Counted from the first letter of the stretch, positions 49,829 through 59,165 are shown. The stretch: DNA of 64,000 nt from Paraburkholderia sp. HP33-1 (GCF_021390595.1 NZ_JAJEJR010000001.1:496001-560000), one strand, 5' to 3'. Notes: generated by a model from the letters alone, not told the origin. Made by a program: numbers and translations.

Positions 49829-50692
49829 ATGTTCGCCCGACTTCCCCTGTATCTGCGCCTCGTGCGCATGGACAAGCCGATCGGCAGCCTGCTGCTGCTG
49901 TGGCCGACGCTCAACGCACTGTGGATCGCGTCCGGCGGACATCCGTCGTGGCAGTTGCTGGTCATCTTCACGCTCGGCACGGTGCTGATGCGCTCGGCCG
50001 GCTGTGCGATCAACGACTATGCGGACCGCGATTTCGACCGTCACGTGAAGCGCACCGAAAACCGGCCGATCACGTCCGGCAAGATCAATGCATGGGAAGC
50101 GGTCGCGCTGGCCACTGCGCTGTCGCTGATCGCGTTTCTGCTGATTCAGCCGCTCAACGCGTTGACGAAGGAGTTGTCGGTGGTCGCGCTGTTCGTCGCT
50201 GGCACGTATCCGTTCATGAAGCGCTTCTTCGCCATTCCGCAGGCGTATCTGGGGATCGCATTCGGCTTCGGCATTCCGATGGCGTTCGCGGCGGTGCAGG
50301 ACCATGTGCCGCTGCTCGCCTGGGTGATGCTGGTCGCGAACATCTTCTGGGCCGTTGCGTACGACACCGAATACGCGATGGTCGATCGCGACGACGACAT
50401 CAAGATCGGCATCCGCACGTCGGCGCTGACGTTCGGCCGCTTCGACGTGGCCGCGGTCATGCTGTGCTACGCGGTGACGCTCGGCATCTACGTCGGTATC
50501 GGCGTGACGCTCGGGTTTGGTCTGCTGTACTGGCTGGGCTGGGCGGTCGCGGTGGGTTGCGCGATCTATCACTACACGCTGATCCGCCATCGCGAGCGCA
50601 TGCCGTGCTTTGCCGCGTTCCGTCACAACAACTGGCTCGGCGGCGCGTTGTTCGCGGGGATCGCCGCGCATTACGCGGTGACTTCGTTTTAA
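49829..50692 (+). CDS. ubiA: 4-hydroxybenzoate octaprenyltransferase
   Basis: 287-residue integral membrane prenyltransferase of ubiquinone synthesis with about eight helices. The two Asp-rich, magnesium-diphosphate binding motifs are present: [13 protein letters not shown] and [16 protein letters not shown]. The ATG at 49829 fits the family; a GTG nine codons upstream (49802) is possible. It follows the dps terminator and so has its own promoter. Confidence 0.94.
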   Translation: MFARLPLYLRLVRMDKPIGSLLLLWPTLNALWIASGGHPSWQLLVIFTLGTVLMRSAGCAINDYADRDFDRHVKRTENRPITSGKINAWEAVALATALSLIAFLLIQPLNALTKELSVVALFVAGTYPFMKRFFAIPQAYLGIAFGFGIPMAFAAVQDHVPLLAWVMLVANIFWAVAYDTEYAMVDRDDDIKIGIRTSALTFGRFDVAAVMLCYAVTLGIYVGIGVTLGFGLLYWLGWAVAVGCAIYHYTLIRHRERMPCFAAFRHNNWLGGALFAGIAAHYAVTSF

Positions 50693-50699
50693 TTCACGT

Positions 50700-50752
50700 A
50701 CGCCGTAGGCGCCTGCCCTGATTGAAAGCGGCAGTCGCTCTACGGCGTGTCT
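50700..50752. terminator. Convergent terminator, ubiA / proC
   Basis: ACGCCGTAG (50700-50708) pairs with CTACGGCGT (50740-50748); an inner TGCC/GGCA extends the hairpin. GTCTGTTT follows on the plus strand. It lies between the convergent ubiA and proC stops. Confidence 0.6.
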
Positions 50753-50785
50753 GTTTCCGCTGCTTCTTTTCGACGCCGGTTCGCG

Positions 50786-51601
50786 TTACTGCTTGCCGAA
50801 CTCGTCGCCCATCTCGCGCGCTCGCGCATCGGCGGCCAGGGTGCCGCGCACAATTGCATCCTTGATGCCGCTCGCGTCGAATGAGGCGAGCGCCGCCGCG
50901 GTCGTGCCGCCTTTCGATGTCACGCGCTCGCGCAGCACGCTCAAAGGCTCGTCGGAATTGGCCGCGAGTTGCGCGGCACCCGTGAACGTCGCGACCGCGA
51001 GCGCGCGACCCTGCGCTTCGTCCATGCCGAGCTGGCGCGCGGCTTCCTGCAGCGCTTCGATGAAATAGAACACGTAGGCCGGCCCGCTGCCCGAGATCGC
51101 GGTTACCGCGTCGATTTTCGCTTCGTCGTCGAACCAGACGGTTTCGCCGACGGCGCCGAGCAACTGCGACGCGAGCGCGCGGCCTGCTTCGTCGACGCTG
51201 CTGGTGGCGACGAGACCTGTCACGCCCATGCCGATCAGCGCCGGCGTATTCGGCATGACGCGCACGATACGGTTGTGGCCAGCGAGCCAGCGCGACATGT
51301 CACCGATGCGAATCCCCGCGACGATGCTGACGATGAGCTGCGACGCGCGCAGATGTGGCGCAACCGTCTCGGCGACGCTCTTCAGGATCTGCGGCTTCAC
51401 CGCGAGCACGACTGCGTCGTAGTCGGCGAGCGTGCCGTCGGCGGCCGTGCCGGTGCGGATGCCGAATTGCTGCTCGTTGCGCTTGCGCGCGTCTTCGTTC
51501 GGATCGATCGCGTACAGGTTAGCGGGCGCAACGCCCCGTTTGATGAGGCCGCCGATCAACGCGGCGGCCATGTTGCCGCCGCCGATAAACGCAATTTTCA
51601 T
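50786..51601 (-). CDS. proC: Pyrroline-5-carboxylate reductase
   Basis: 271-residue NAD(P)H-dependent last enzyme of proline synthesis. The Rossmann motif is MKIAFIGGGNMAAALIGGL, and the C-terminal dimerisation region has the family motif SGSGPAYVF and TSKGGTTAAAL. The ATG at 51601 starts the Rossmann fold exactly. It is 79 bases downstream of yggS on the same strand; yggS-proC pairing is very common. Confidence 0.95.
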   Translation of the reverse strand: MKIAFIGGGNMAAALIGGLIKRGVAPANLYAIDPNEDARKRNEQQFGIRTGTAADGTLADYDAVVLAVKPQILKSVAETVAPHLRASQLIVSIVAGIRIGDMSRWLAGHNRIVRVMPNTPALIGMGVTGLVATSSVDEAGRALASQLLGAVGETVWFDDEAKIDAVTAISGSGPAYVFYFIEALQEAARQLGMDEAQGRALAVATFTGAAQLAANSDEPLSVLRERVTSKGGTTAAALASFDASGIKDAIVRGTLAADARAREMGDEFGKQ

Positions 51602-51680
51602 GATGGTCCGGATAAGTTCAGTTGAGATGCGGAAATGCGATGAGGGTCGGGCGCAGGCACGCGCAACGCCGTGCTGAAGT

Positions 51681-52391
51681 TCAGCGCGAATAATCGCGCG
51701 CGCCGAAGATCGCGGTGCCGATACGCACGATCGTCGCGCCTTCGAGCACGGCTGCTTCGAGATCCGCCGACATGCCCATCGACAGCGTATCGAGCGCGAG
51801 CCCGTCGTTGCGCAAGCGCTCGAACAGCATGCGCAGTTCGCGATGCGGCGCGCGTTGCGCGTCGAGATCACCGGCCGGTTCGGGAATCGACATCAGTCCG
51901 CGCAGCTTCAGCTTCGGCAGCGCGGCGATCTGTTGCGCGATAGCGGGCGCCTCGGCGATCGCGACGCCGCTTTTCGATGCTTCGCCGCTGACGTTGACCT
52001 GCAGGCACACGTTGAGCGGCGGCAGGTCGTCGGGGCGCTGCTCCGATAGCCGCTGCGCGATCTTCAGGCGATCGACCGAATGCACCCAGTCGAAATGCTC
52101 GGCGACCGGCCGCGTCTTGTTCGATTGCAGCGGCCCGATGAAATGCCATTCGAGCGACGCGCGCAGATCGGCGAGCGTCTGGATCTTGTCGAGCGCTTCC
52201 TGCACATAGTTTTCACCGAACGCGTGCTGAGCGGCCGCATAAGCGGCGCGCACGGCATCGGCGGGAAACGTTTTGGAGACCGCGAGCAACGTCACGGACT
52301 GCGCATCGCGGCCGGCCGCTTGCGCAGCCCTGGCGATGCGCTGCTGCACGTCAGCGAGGTTGTGACCCAGGTGGTGAAGCAGATCGGACAT
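51681..52391 (-). CDS. PLP-homeostasis protein, YggS family
   Basis: 236-residue alanine-racemase-like TIM barrel that binds pyridoxal phosphate without known enzymatic activity and controls PLP pools. The PLP lysine is in LLAVSKTFPADAVR, and FGENYVQEALDK plus SMGMSADLEAAV are signatures. Its adjacency to proC supports the assignment. Confidence 0.93.
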   Translation of the reverse strand: MSDLLHHLGHNLADVQQRIARAAQAAGRDAQSVTLLAVSKTFPADAVRAAYAAAQHAFGENYVQEALDKIQTLADLRASLEWHFIGPLQSNKTRPVAEHFDWVHSVDRLKIAQRLSEQRPDDLPPLNVCLQVNVSGEASKSGVAIAEAPAIAQQIAALPKLKLRGLMSIPEPAGDLDAQRAPHRELRMLFERLRNDGLALDTLSMGMSADLEAAVLEGATIVRIGTAIFGARDYSR

Positions 52392-52427
52392 GGAACGAAC
52401 CGGTGTTTAGCAAAGACGATGCCCCGA

Positions 52428-53654
52428 TTATACGGACAGCATGTGCTCCACCAGTTCGATCCAGTGCGCGACCGGCGTCGACGTGCCGCTTTGCAGATGC
52501 GCGATGCAGCCCACGTTCGCCGACACGATCACCTGCGGTTCCTGCGCCTGCAAACGCTCGAGCTTCTGGTCGCGCAGCGCGTAGGAAAGCCGCGGCTGCA
52601 TCAGCGAGTAGGTGCCGGCCGAGCCGCAGCAGAGATGGCTGTCGGCGGGCAGTCGCACTTCGACGCCGAGCGCGCCGAGCAGCTGTTCGACCTTACCGCG
52701 GATCTGCTGGCCATGCTGCAGCGTGCAGGGCGGATGAAACGCGACCGTGTGCACCGAACGGCGCCGCGTGATCGCGACGAGGTGTTCTTCGAACTCGGGC
52801 AGGATCTCGGAGACGTCGCGCGTCAGCTCGACGATGCGGCGCGCCTTTTCCGCATAAGCGGGATCGTGGCGCAGCAGATGCGCGTATTCCTTGACCATCG
52901 CGCCGCAGCCCGACGCGTTCATCACGATCGCTTCAACGCCTTGTTCGACGTAGGGCCACCATGCGTCGATGTTCGTGCGCAGGTCGTCGAGCGCTTCGTC
53001 GTGATAGCCGAGGTGCAGGCGGATCGCGCCGCAGCAGCCGGCTTCGGGCGCGATCAGCGTTTCGATGCCGAGCGCGTCGAACACGCGCGCGGTCGCGATG
53101 TTCACGTTCGGCATCATCGAGGGTTGCACGCAGCCCGCGAGCATCAGCACCTTGCGTTCGTGTTTCGCACTCGGCCACTCGAGCGGACGCTGGCGCGCGG
53201 GCACCTTGTCGCGCAGCTTCTTCGGCAGCAGACCGCGCACGTGCTGGCCCAGCCGCATCGCCGGCGTGAAGATCGCGCTGTTCGGCAGCACGCTTGCGAG
53301 CAGGCGGCGCATCAGCCGCTGATTGAGCGGACGCGTGACTTTCTCTTCGGTTAGCTTGCGGCCGATTTCGACGAGCCGCCCGTATTGCACGCCGGACGGA
53401 CAGGTCGATTCGCAGTTGCGGCAGGTGAGGCAGCGGTCGAGGTGAAGCTGCGTGCTGCGCGTGACCGGCGCACCTTCGACCATCTGCTTGATCAGATAGA
53501 TGCGCCCGCGCGGGCCGTCGAGCTCGTCGCCGAGCAGTTGATAGGTCGGGCAGGTTGCCGTGCAGAAACCGCAATGCACGCATTTGCGCAGGATGGAGTC
53601 TGCTTCGTCCCCATCGGGCGTATTGCGAATGAAGTCCGCGAGGTTGGTTTGCAT
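52428..53654 (-). CDS. glcF: Glycolate oxidase iron-sulfur subunit
   Basis: 408 residues. Two 4Fe-4S motifs lie near the N-terminus (CVHCGFCTATCP and CLTCRNCESTCP), followed by two CCG-type domains (EAGCCGAIRLH and DSHLCCGSAGTYS). It carries electrons from the flavin subunits to the membrane quinone pool. It starts eight bases after the glcE stop and ends the group. Confidence 0.94.
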   Translation of the reverse strand: MQTNLADFIRNTPDGDEADSILRKCVHCGFCTATCPTYQLLGDELDGPRGRIYLIKQMVEGAPVTRSTQLHLDRCLTCRNCESTCPSGVQYGRLVEIGRKLTEEKVTRPLNQRLMRRLLASVLPNSAIFTPAMRLGQHVRGLLPKKLRDKVPARQRPLEWPSAKHERKVLMLAGCVQPSMMPNVNIATARVFDALGIETLIAPEAGCCGAIRLHLGYHDEALDDLRTNIDAWWPYVEQGVEAIVMNASGCGAMVKEYAHLLRHDPAYAEKARRIVELTRDVSEILPEFEEHLVAITRRRSVHTVAFHPPCTLQHGQQIRGKVEQLLGALGVEVRLPADSHLCCGSAGTYSLMQPRLSYALRDQKLERLQAQEPQVIVSANVGCIAHLQSGTSTPVAHWIELVEHMLSV

Positions 53655-53662
53655 CGCGTCGC

Positions 53663-54751
53663 TCAGAAGTCGGGGTAGAGACGGCCGCGGTTGAAGATGC
53701 GGGCCGGGTCGAAGGCGTGTTTGAGGCCGCGATGGATTTTCATCAACGGCGCGGGCAGCGGCGTGAACACGCCGGCGCTGCGGTCGTAGCCGTGGCCGCT
53801 ACGGAAGATCGTCGCGTGGCCGTCGGCCTGCTTCGCGCTGATGCGCACGGTTTGCGCGTCGGTGTCGGTGATCCACCAGCGCTGGCCGCCGCCCCATTCC
53901 ATCAGTTGCGCGCCGGGCAGTTGCAGCGGCTCGGTGATCGACGGTAGCGCGAGACGCCACAGCGCGGCCTTCGGGGGAATCCCCGCAAAAAACGAATCGG
54001 TCTGCTCGCGCAGGCCGGCCCAGAAACGTTCGGCTTCGACCGCATCGACGACTTCGCCGCCGAGCCCGGTGCGCGCGGCCTTGACGGCAGCTTCCGCGCC
54101 GCCGAGCCGGACCGCGAGCGTGCCATTGCGCCATGCGCTCGCCGTGATCGGCAGCGGCCGGCCGCCCCATTCGTTTAGCTTGCGTACCGCGTCGGTGCCG
54201 TTCATGTCGAACTTTAGCGTGGCTTCGGCCTGCGGCAGGGGCAGCACTTTGACCGACAGTTCGAGGATCAGCCCGAGCGTGCCGAGCGAGCCCGCGAGCA
54301 GCCGCGATACGTCATAGCCCGCGACGTTCTTCACGACCTGGCCGCCGAAGTGCAGCACCTGGCCCTGGCCGTTCATCACGACGGCGCCGAGCACGAAGTC
54401 GCGCGCGGCGCCGACGGCCGGCCGGCGCGGCCCGGAAATCCCGGCGGCGATGCAGCCGCCGAAGGTGGCCTGCGGGCCGAAGTGCGGCGGCTCGAACGGC
54501 AGCATCTGGTCGTGCTCGGCGAGCGCGGCTTCGATTTCCAGCAGCGGGGTGCCCGCGCGCGCTGTGATCACGAGCTCGGCCGGATCGTACGCAACGATGC
54601 CGCGATAAGCTCGCGTGTCGAGGATCTCACCTTCCAGCGTCTGGCCATACCAGTCCTTGGTGCCGCCGCCACGTATGCGCAACGCGCGTCCCTCGGCGCT
54701 GGCCGAACGCACGCGTTCGGACCATACGGCGACGATGTCGTCCTCTTCCAT
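53663..54751 (-). CDS. glcE: Glycolate oxidase FAD-binding subunit GlcE
   Basis: 362-residue FAD-binding (PCMH-type) subunit of glycolate oxidase. Motifs: LRIRGGGTKDW, FGGCIAAGISGPRRP and GGQVVKNVAGYDVSRLLAGS. AGGA precedes the ATG at 54751; the longer in-frame upstream frame has no similarity. The gap to glcD is 175 bases, the longest within the group, so a separate internal start of transcription is possible. Confidence 0.92.
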   Translation of the reverse strand: MEEDDIVAVWSERVRSASAEGRALRIRGGGTKDWYGQTLEGEILDTRAYRGIVAYDPAELVITARAGTPLLEIEAALAEHDQMLPFEPPHFGPQATFGGCIAAGISGPRRPAVGAARDFVLGAVVMNGQGQVLHFGGQVVKNVAGYDVSRLLAGSLGTLGLILELSVKVLPLPQAEATLKFDMNGTDAVRKLNEWGGRPLPITASAWRNGTLAVRLGGAEAAVKAARTGLGGEVVDAVEAERFWAGLREQTDSFFAGIPPKAALWRLALPSITEPLQLPGAQLMEWGGGQRWWITDTDAQTVRISAKQADGHATIFRSGHGYDRSAGVFTPLPAPLMKIHRGLKHAFDPARIFNRGRLYPDF

Positions 54752-54926
54752 GGTGTCCTGCTCGTTGTGTTTCGTTTGATTGTACCGGGCGGGGGCTTGC
54801 TGGCAACCCGGAGCGCACCCGCATTGGGGGCGCGTCGCATCGGTCTGAAGAAGACGCCATGCGCTGCCCAGGCCGCGCCCGCGCCGGGACTCCCGCGGGC
54901 GTGGCGAACGGTGGATGCGTCGGCCG

Positions 54927-56420
54927 CTAGAAGCGCGGCAGCTCGGGATGAGGCAGCAGCCCGCCGCGCACGTGCATCTTGCCGTATTCGGCACAGCGCG
55001 CCCGCGTGGGGATGCCTTTGTCGGGGTTCAGCAGGCCGGGCGCGTCGAATGCACGCTTGACCGCGTGGAACGTGTCGCGCTCCTCGGGCGAGAACTGCAC
55101 GCACATCGAATTGATCTTCTCGATACCAACGCCATGCTCACCCGTCACCGTGCCGCCCAGCTCGACGCACGCTTCCAGAATGTCGCAACCGAACAGTTCG
55201 GCGCGGTGCCACTCGTCCTGGTCGTTGCCGTTGAACAGGATCAGCGGATGCATGTTGCCGTCGCCGGCATGGAACACGTTGATGCAGCGCAGTTGGTACT
55301 TCTTCTCCATCTCCTCGATGCGCGCGAGCAGTGGCCCGATACTGCGGCGCGGCACGGTGCCGTCCATGCAGTAGTAGTCCGGCGAAATGCGGCCGGCGGC
55401 CGGAAACGCGTTCTTGCGCCCGGACCAGAAGCGCAACCGCTCCGCTTCCGTGCGCGAAATCTGGATGCGGGTCGCGCCGTGCTCGCGCAGCACCGCGGTC
55501 ATGCGCACGATCTCGTTCGCGACTTCCTCGGGCGTGCCGTCCGACTCGCACAACAGGATCGCCGCCGCGTCGAGGTCGTAGCCCGCGTTGACGAATTCCT
55601 CGACCGCGCGCGTGGCGGGCTTGTCCATCATTTCCAGGCCGGCCGGAATGATGCCCGCCGCGATGATGCCCGCGACCGCATCGCCGCCTTTGACGACGTC
55701 GTCGAAACTGGCCATGATGACCTGCGCCATTTGCGGCTTCGGAATGAGCTTGACGGTCACCTCGGTGACGATCGCGAACATGCCCTCGCTGCCGATCAGC
55801 ACCGCGAGCAGATCGAGCCCCGGCGCGTCCGGCGCCAGCGAGCCGAATTCGACGATCTCGCCTTCCATCGTCACAGCGCGCACGCGCAGCACGTTGTGCA
55901 CGGTGAGGCCGTATTTCAGGCAATGCACGCCGCCGGAATTCTCGGACACGTTGCCGCCGATCGTGCAGGCGATCTGCGACGACGGGTCAGGTGCGTAGTA
56001 AAGGCCGTACGGCGCCGCGGCCTCGGAGATCGCCAGATTGCGCACGCCCGGCTGCACGGTCGCGGTACGCGCATACGAGTCGACCTCGATGATCTTGCGA
56101 AAGCGGGCGAGCGACACCACCACGCCGTGCTGAATCGGCATGGCGCCGCCGGACAGCCCGGTGCCCGCGCCGCGAGGCACGATGGGCACCTCGAGGCGAT
56201 GGCAGATCTGGATGATGCGCTGCACCTGCGATTCGGTTTCCGGCAACGCGACCGCAAGCGGCAGACGCCGGTACGCGGCGAGGCCGTCGCATTCGTACGC
56301 TACGGTGTCTTCCTCGCGATACAGCAGACAGTGGGTCGGCAATACGGCCATCAGCGCCTGCACGACTTCGCGCTGACGCTGCGCGAGGACTTCGGCCGAC
56401 AGTTCAGCGGGTGCGTTCAT
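54927..56420 (-). CDS. glcD: Glycolate oxidase FAD-linked subunit GlcD
   Basis: 497-residue flavoprotein that oxidises glycolate to glyoxylate together with GlcE and GlcF. The FAD-binding motif PRGAGTGLSGGA and the FAD-oxidase C-terminal signature HAGDGNMHPLIL ... TGEHGVGIEK are present. GGAG lies 9 bases before the ATG. It differs clearly from the next paralogue upstream. Confidence 0.93.
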   Translation of the reverse strand: MNAPAELSAEVLAQRQREVVQALMAVLPTHCLLYREEDTVAYECDGLAAYRRLPLAVALPETESQVQRIIQICHRLEVPIVPRGAGTGLSGGAMPIQHGVVVSLARFRKIIEVDSYARTATVQPGVRNLAISEAAAPYGLYYAPDPSSQIACTIGGNVSENSGGVHCLKYGLTVHNVLRVRAVTMEGEIVEFGSLAPDAPGLDLLAVLIGSEGMFAIVTEVTVKLIPKPQMAQVIMASFDDVVKGGDAVAGIIAAGIIPAGLEMMDKPATRAVEEFVNAGYDLDAAAILLCESDGTPEEVANEIVRMTAVLREHGATRIQISRTEAERLRFWSGRKNAFPAAGRISPDYYCMDGTVPRRSIGPLLARIEEMEKKYQLRCINVFHAGDGNMHPLILFNGNDQDEWHRAELFGCDILEACVELGGTVTGEHGVGIEKINSMCVQFSPEERDTFHAVKRAFDAPGLLNPDKGIPTRARCAEYGKMHVRGGLLPHPELPRF

Positions 56421-56483
56421 GTGAGTTGTCTCCTCGTGGCTTGCGCCGGTCCGGCTTGCTGCGGCCAGGCTTTGCAGCATCGA

Positions 56484-57902
56484 TCAGGCCGCCGCCCAGG
56501 CGAAGATCTTGCCCGGATTCATCAGGTTGCGGGGATCGAGCGCGTGTTTGATCGAGCGCATCGTGTCGACCGCGACGTCGCCATGTTCTTCGAGCAAAAA
56601 GCCCATCTTGTGCAGGCCGATGCCATGCTCGCCGGTGCAGGTGCCGTCCATGCGCAGCGCGCGCTGCACGATGCGATGGTTCAGGCGCTCGGCTTCCTCG
56701 AGCTCTTCGGGCTTGTCCGGGTCGATCAGGATCGCGACGTGGAAGTTGCCGTCGCCGACATGACCGACGATCGGGCAGGGCAGCGGCGACGCCACCAGAT
56801 CCTGCTCCGTTTCGACCACGCACTCGGCCAGACGCGAGATCGGGACGCAGACGTCGGTGGTGACCGCGCGCGAGCCGGGCTTTAGCTGCAGCATCGCGAA
56901 ATAGGCGTTGTGGCGCGCGTTCCATAGACGGCTGCGGTCTTCGGGGTGCGTCGCCCATTCGAAGCCTTCCCCCGCGTTCTGCGCGGCGATTTCCTGGACG
57001 AGTTCGGCCTGTTCCTTGACGCCGGCCTCGGTGCCGTGAAATTCGAAGAACAGCGTGGGCGCTTCGCGCAGCGTCAGATTCGAATGACGATTGATCGAGC
57101 GGATCGCGAGCGAATCGACGAATTCGACGCGTGCAATCGGCACGCCGATCTGGATCGTCTCGATGACCGCGCGAACCGCATCGCCCATCGAGGGGAACGT
57201 GCACACCGCGGCCGACACCGCTTCGGGCTGCGGATAGAGGCGCAAGGTGATTTCGGTGATCACGCCGAGCGTGCCTTCCGAGCCGACGAACAGACGTGTG
57301 AGGTCATAACCCGCCGACGATTTGCGCGCGCGCGAGCCGGTTTTGATCGCGCGGCCATCGGCGAGCACGACCGTCAGGCCGAGCACGTTTTCGCGCATCG
57401 TGCCGTAGCGCACGGCGTTGGTACCCGACGCGCGGGTGGCCGACATACCGCCGATGCTCGCGTCCGCGCCCGGGTCGATCGGGAAAAACAGGCCCGTGTC
57501 GCGCAGCGCTTCGTTCAGCTGTTTGCGTGAGATGCCGGGCTCGACGGTGACGGTCAGGTCTTCGGCGTTGATCGACAACACGCGGTTCATTTGCGACAGA
57601 TCGATCGACACGCCGCCTTGCACGGCAAGCAGATGTCCTTCGAGCGACGAGCCGTTGCCGTATGGGATGATCGGTACGTCGTACTGGCCGGACAGCCTGA
57701 CGGCGGTCTGCACGTCTTCGGTTGTGCGCGCGAAGACGACGGCGTCAGGCAGTTGCGGATCGAAGGGCGATTCGTCGCGGCCGTGGTGCGCACGCACGGC
57801 TTCGGCAACGGACACGCGCTCACCGAAAGCGGCCTTGAGCTGGTTCAGCAATTCGGCGGGAAACGGCCGGCGCAGCGGGGCCGGTGGCACGGGATGGTTC
57901 AC
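56484..57902 (-). CDS. FAD-binding 2-hydroxyacid oxidoreductase (D-lactate dehydrogenase-like)
   Basis: 472-residue FAD-linked oxidase. The FAD loop reads IPYGNGSSLEGH and the C-terminal signature is HVGDGNFHVAIL ... TGEHGIGLHKMG. This combination is closest to cytochrome-type D-lactate dehydrogenases (Dld1-like) rather than GlcD. It starts with GTG at 57902, which has GGAG 6 bases upstream; an ATG four bases further up is out of frame. It leads the group before glcD-glcE-glcF, and the three-module structured repeat lies directly in front of it. Confidence 0.87.
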   Translation of the reverse strand: MNHPVPPAPLRRPFPAELLNQLKAAFGERVSVAEAVRAHHGRDESPFDPQLPDAVVFARTTEDVQTAVRLSGQYDVPIIPYGNGSSLEGHLLAVQGGVSIDLSQMNRVLSINAEDLTVTVEPGISRKQLNEALRDTGLFFPIDPGADASIGGMSATRASGTNAVRYGTMRENVLGLTVVLADGRAIKTGSRARKSSAGYDLTRLFVGSEGTLGVITEITLRLYPQPEAVSAAVCTFPSMGDAVRAVIETIQIGVPIARVEFVDSLAIRSINRHSNLTLREAPTLFFEFHGTEAGVKEQAELVQEIAAQNAGEGFEWATHPEDRSRLWNARHNAYFAMLQLKPGSRAVTTDVCVPISRLAECVVETEQDLVASPLPCPIVGHVGDGNFHVAILIDPDKPEELEEAERLNHRIVQRALRMDGTCTGEHGIGLHKMGFLLEEHGDVAVDTMRSIKHALDPRNLMNPGKIFAWAAA

Positions 57903-57906
57903 GCAT

Positions 57907-58054
57907 GTCTCCAGTCGATCAGGGTAAGTGCAAAGCTGTCGATCCGGAGTTGGCGCTTTAGCTGTCGATCCGGAGTTGGCGCTTTAGCGCCTACTCCGGT
58001 CCCATGCAAAGCACCTACTCCGGTCCCATGCAATGCACTTACCCCGGTCGCATG
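57907..58054 (-). repeat. Structured intergenic repeat, three nested modules, before the 2-hydroxyacid oxidase group
   Basis: Read on the minus strand, three helices are nested: CGGGGTAAGTGCA/TGCACTTACCCTG (58034-58046 with 57920-57932), CGGAGTAGGTGCTTT/AAAGCGCCAACTCCG (58008-58022 with 57945-57959) and CGGAGTAGGCGCT/AGCGCCAACTCCG (57986-57998 with 57971-57983). They are separated by internal loops that keep GCATGGGAC on the 5' side and ATCGACAG on the 3' side. On the plus strand a perfect 26-base tandem duplication (57936-57961 and 57962-57987) is the 3' side of two modules. The outermost 3' loop is ATCGACTGGAG, containing the ribosome binding site of the gene starting at 57902. The remaining gap to 58223 holds only the pduO upstream region. 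Confidence 0.75.
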
Positions 58055-58223
58055 AAAGTTTCTTTAGGTAGCAGCCTGTTTGCCGCAGCTGTTTCATTTT
58101 ACGCCGTTCACCCGCCAGCCGGCGTCGGGCCGGCTCCCACTCATATAGTGGCGGCGATTTCGCGATGCGTGCAATATGGATAAACGTGGTGGCCGTATCA
58201 CCACTGAATGTATGGGAGACATC

Positions 58224-58778
58224 ATGGGCAATCGCCTCAGCAAAATCGCCACTCGCACCGGCGACGACGGCACCACCGGTCTCGGCGACGGCAGCCGCGT
58301 GCGCAAGGACAGCGCGCGCATCGCTGCGATTGGCGACGTGGACGAACTCAATTCGAATCTCGGCGTGCTGTTGTGCGAGACCTTGCCCGAGAACGTGCGC
58401 GCGGCGCTGGTCGCAATTCAGCACGACCTGTTCGATCTTGGCGGCGAGCTGTGCATTCCCGGTCACGCGGTGATGACCGACCAGCAACTCGCGCAGCTCG
58501 ACGGCTGGCTTGCCGACTACAACGCCGCGCTGCCTCCGCTGAAGGAATTCATTCTGCCGGGCGGTTCGCGCGCGGCTGCACTTGCGCATGTGTGCCGTAC
58601 GGTTTGTCGCCGCGCGGAGCGCACGATCGTCGCGCTCGGTGAACACGAGGCCCTGAACGCGGCGCCGCGCCAATACGTGAACCGGCTGTCCGATCTGCTG
58701 TTCGTGCTGGCGCGCGTGCTCAATCGCGCGGACGGCGGCACCGACGTGCTGTGGCAACGCGATCGCGACGCGCGTTGA
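58224..58778 (+). CDS. PduO-type cob(I)alamin adenosyltransferase
   Basis: 184-residue trimeric enzyme that transfers adenosyl from ATP to cob(I)alamin. The opening MGNRLSKIATRTGDDGTTGL (ATP loop) and the C-terminal RYVNRLSDLLFVLAR-like QYVNRLSDLLFVLAR are hallmarks. GGGAG lies 5 bases before the chosen ATG; an in-frame ATG at 58212 is an alternative. No cobalamin riboswitch is visible upstream. A GC-rich hairpin (GCCGGC/GGCCGGC) lies near 58120. Confidence 0.93.
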   Translation: MGNRLSKIATRTGDDGTTGLGDGSRVRKDSARIAAIGDVDELNSNLGVLLCETLPENVRAALVAIQHDLFDLGGELCIPGHAVMTDQQLAQLDGWLADYNAALPPLKEFILPGGSRAAALAHVCRTVCRRAERTIVALGEHEALNAAPRQYVNRLSDLLFVLARVLNRADGGTDVLWQRDRDAR

Positions 58779-58832
58779 ATGGCGAACCACATGCGCGTTT
58801 AGATACGCGCGGTGCTGTGCACGAGCCGACGC

Positions 58833-59165
58833 TCAACCTACGGCGAGCGTCACCGGCTTGCCGATGCGGCTCAACATTTCGACGAGCGTGTCGATCGTGA
58901 ACTTGCTGGTTTTCTTGTTAACGACGTCGGACACGCGAGGGCGCGACACCATCAGAATTTCGGCCGCCTCCGCCTGCTTCAGATGATGCTGTTCGATCCA
59001 CGTGGACAGCTCGGTCATCAGCTGCTCCTTGAGCAGCCGCGTGTCGTTGATCTGCTTTTGCGACGCCGCGTGAAGGCGCTTCGCCTCCTCGGCGGAAAAA
59101 CCGAGTTCGAGGAACACGTTCGCGCCGGCTCGCGTTACGTGACGAATGTTCGTGTCGATCGTCAT
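58833..59165 (-). CDS. HigA-type HTH antitoxin
   Basis: 110 residues. The C-terminal part is an XRE helix-turn-helix (about 55-100; QAEAAEILMVSRPRVSDVVNKK). The N-terminal half (about 20-50) is helical and is probably the toxin-binding part. Its start overlaps the toxin stop by four bases (ATGA), so the order is toxin first, as in higBA. Such antitoxins repress their own operon; a matching palindrome lies before the toxin gene. Confidence 0.85.
   Translation of the reverse strand: MTIDTNIRHVTRAGANVFLELGFSAEEAKRLHAASQKQINDTRLLKEQLMTELSTWIEQHHLKQAEAAEILMVSRPRVSDVVNKKTSKFTIDTLVEMLSRIGKPVTLAVG

Noticed and set aside
54915..56885. 656-codon plus-strand frame opposite glcD
   Set aside because: Shadow of glcD and the Dld-like gene; amino-acid composition is not protein-like.
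57936..57987. 26-base tandem duplication considered as a CRISPR-like or simple tandem repeat
   Set aside because: No unique spacers, and the copies form one side of a nested hairpin; better explained as the structured element.
58077..58223. Cobalamin riboswitch upstream of the adenosyltransferase gene
   Set aside because: No B12-box-like conserved core and too little space; only a short GC-rich hairpin is present.
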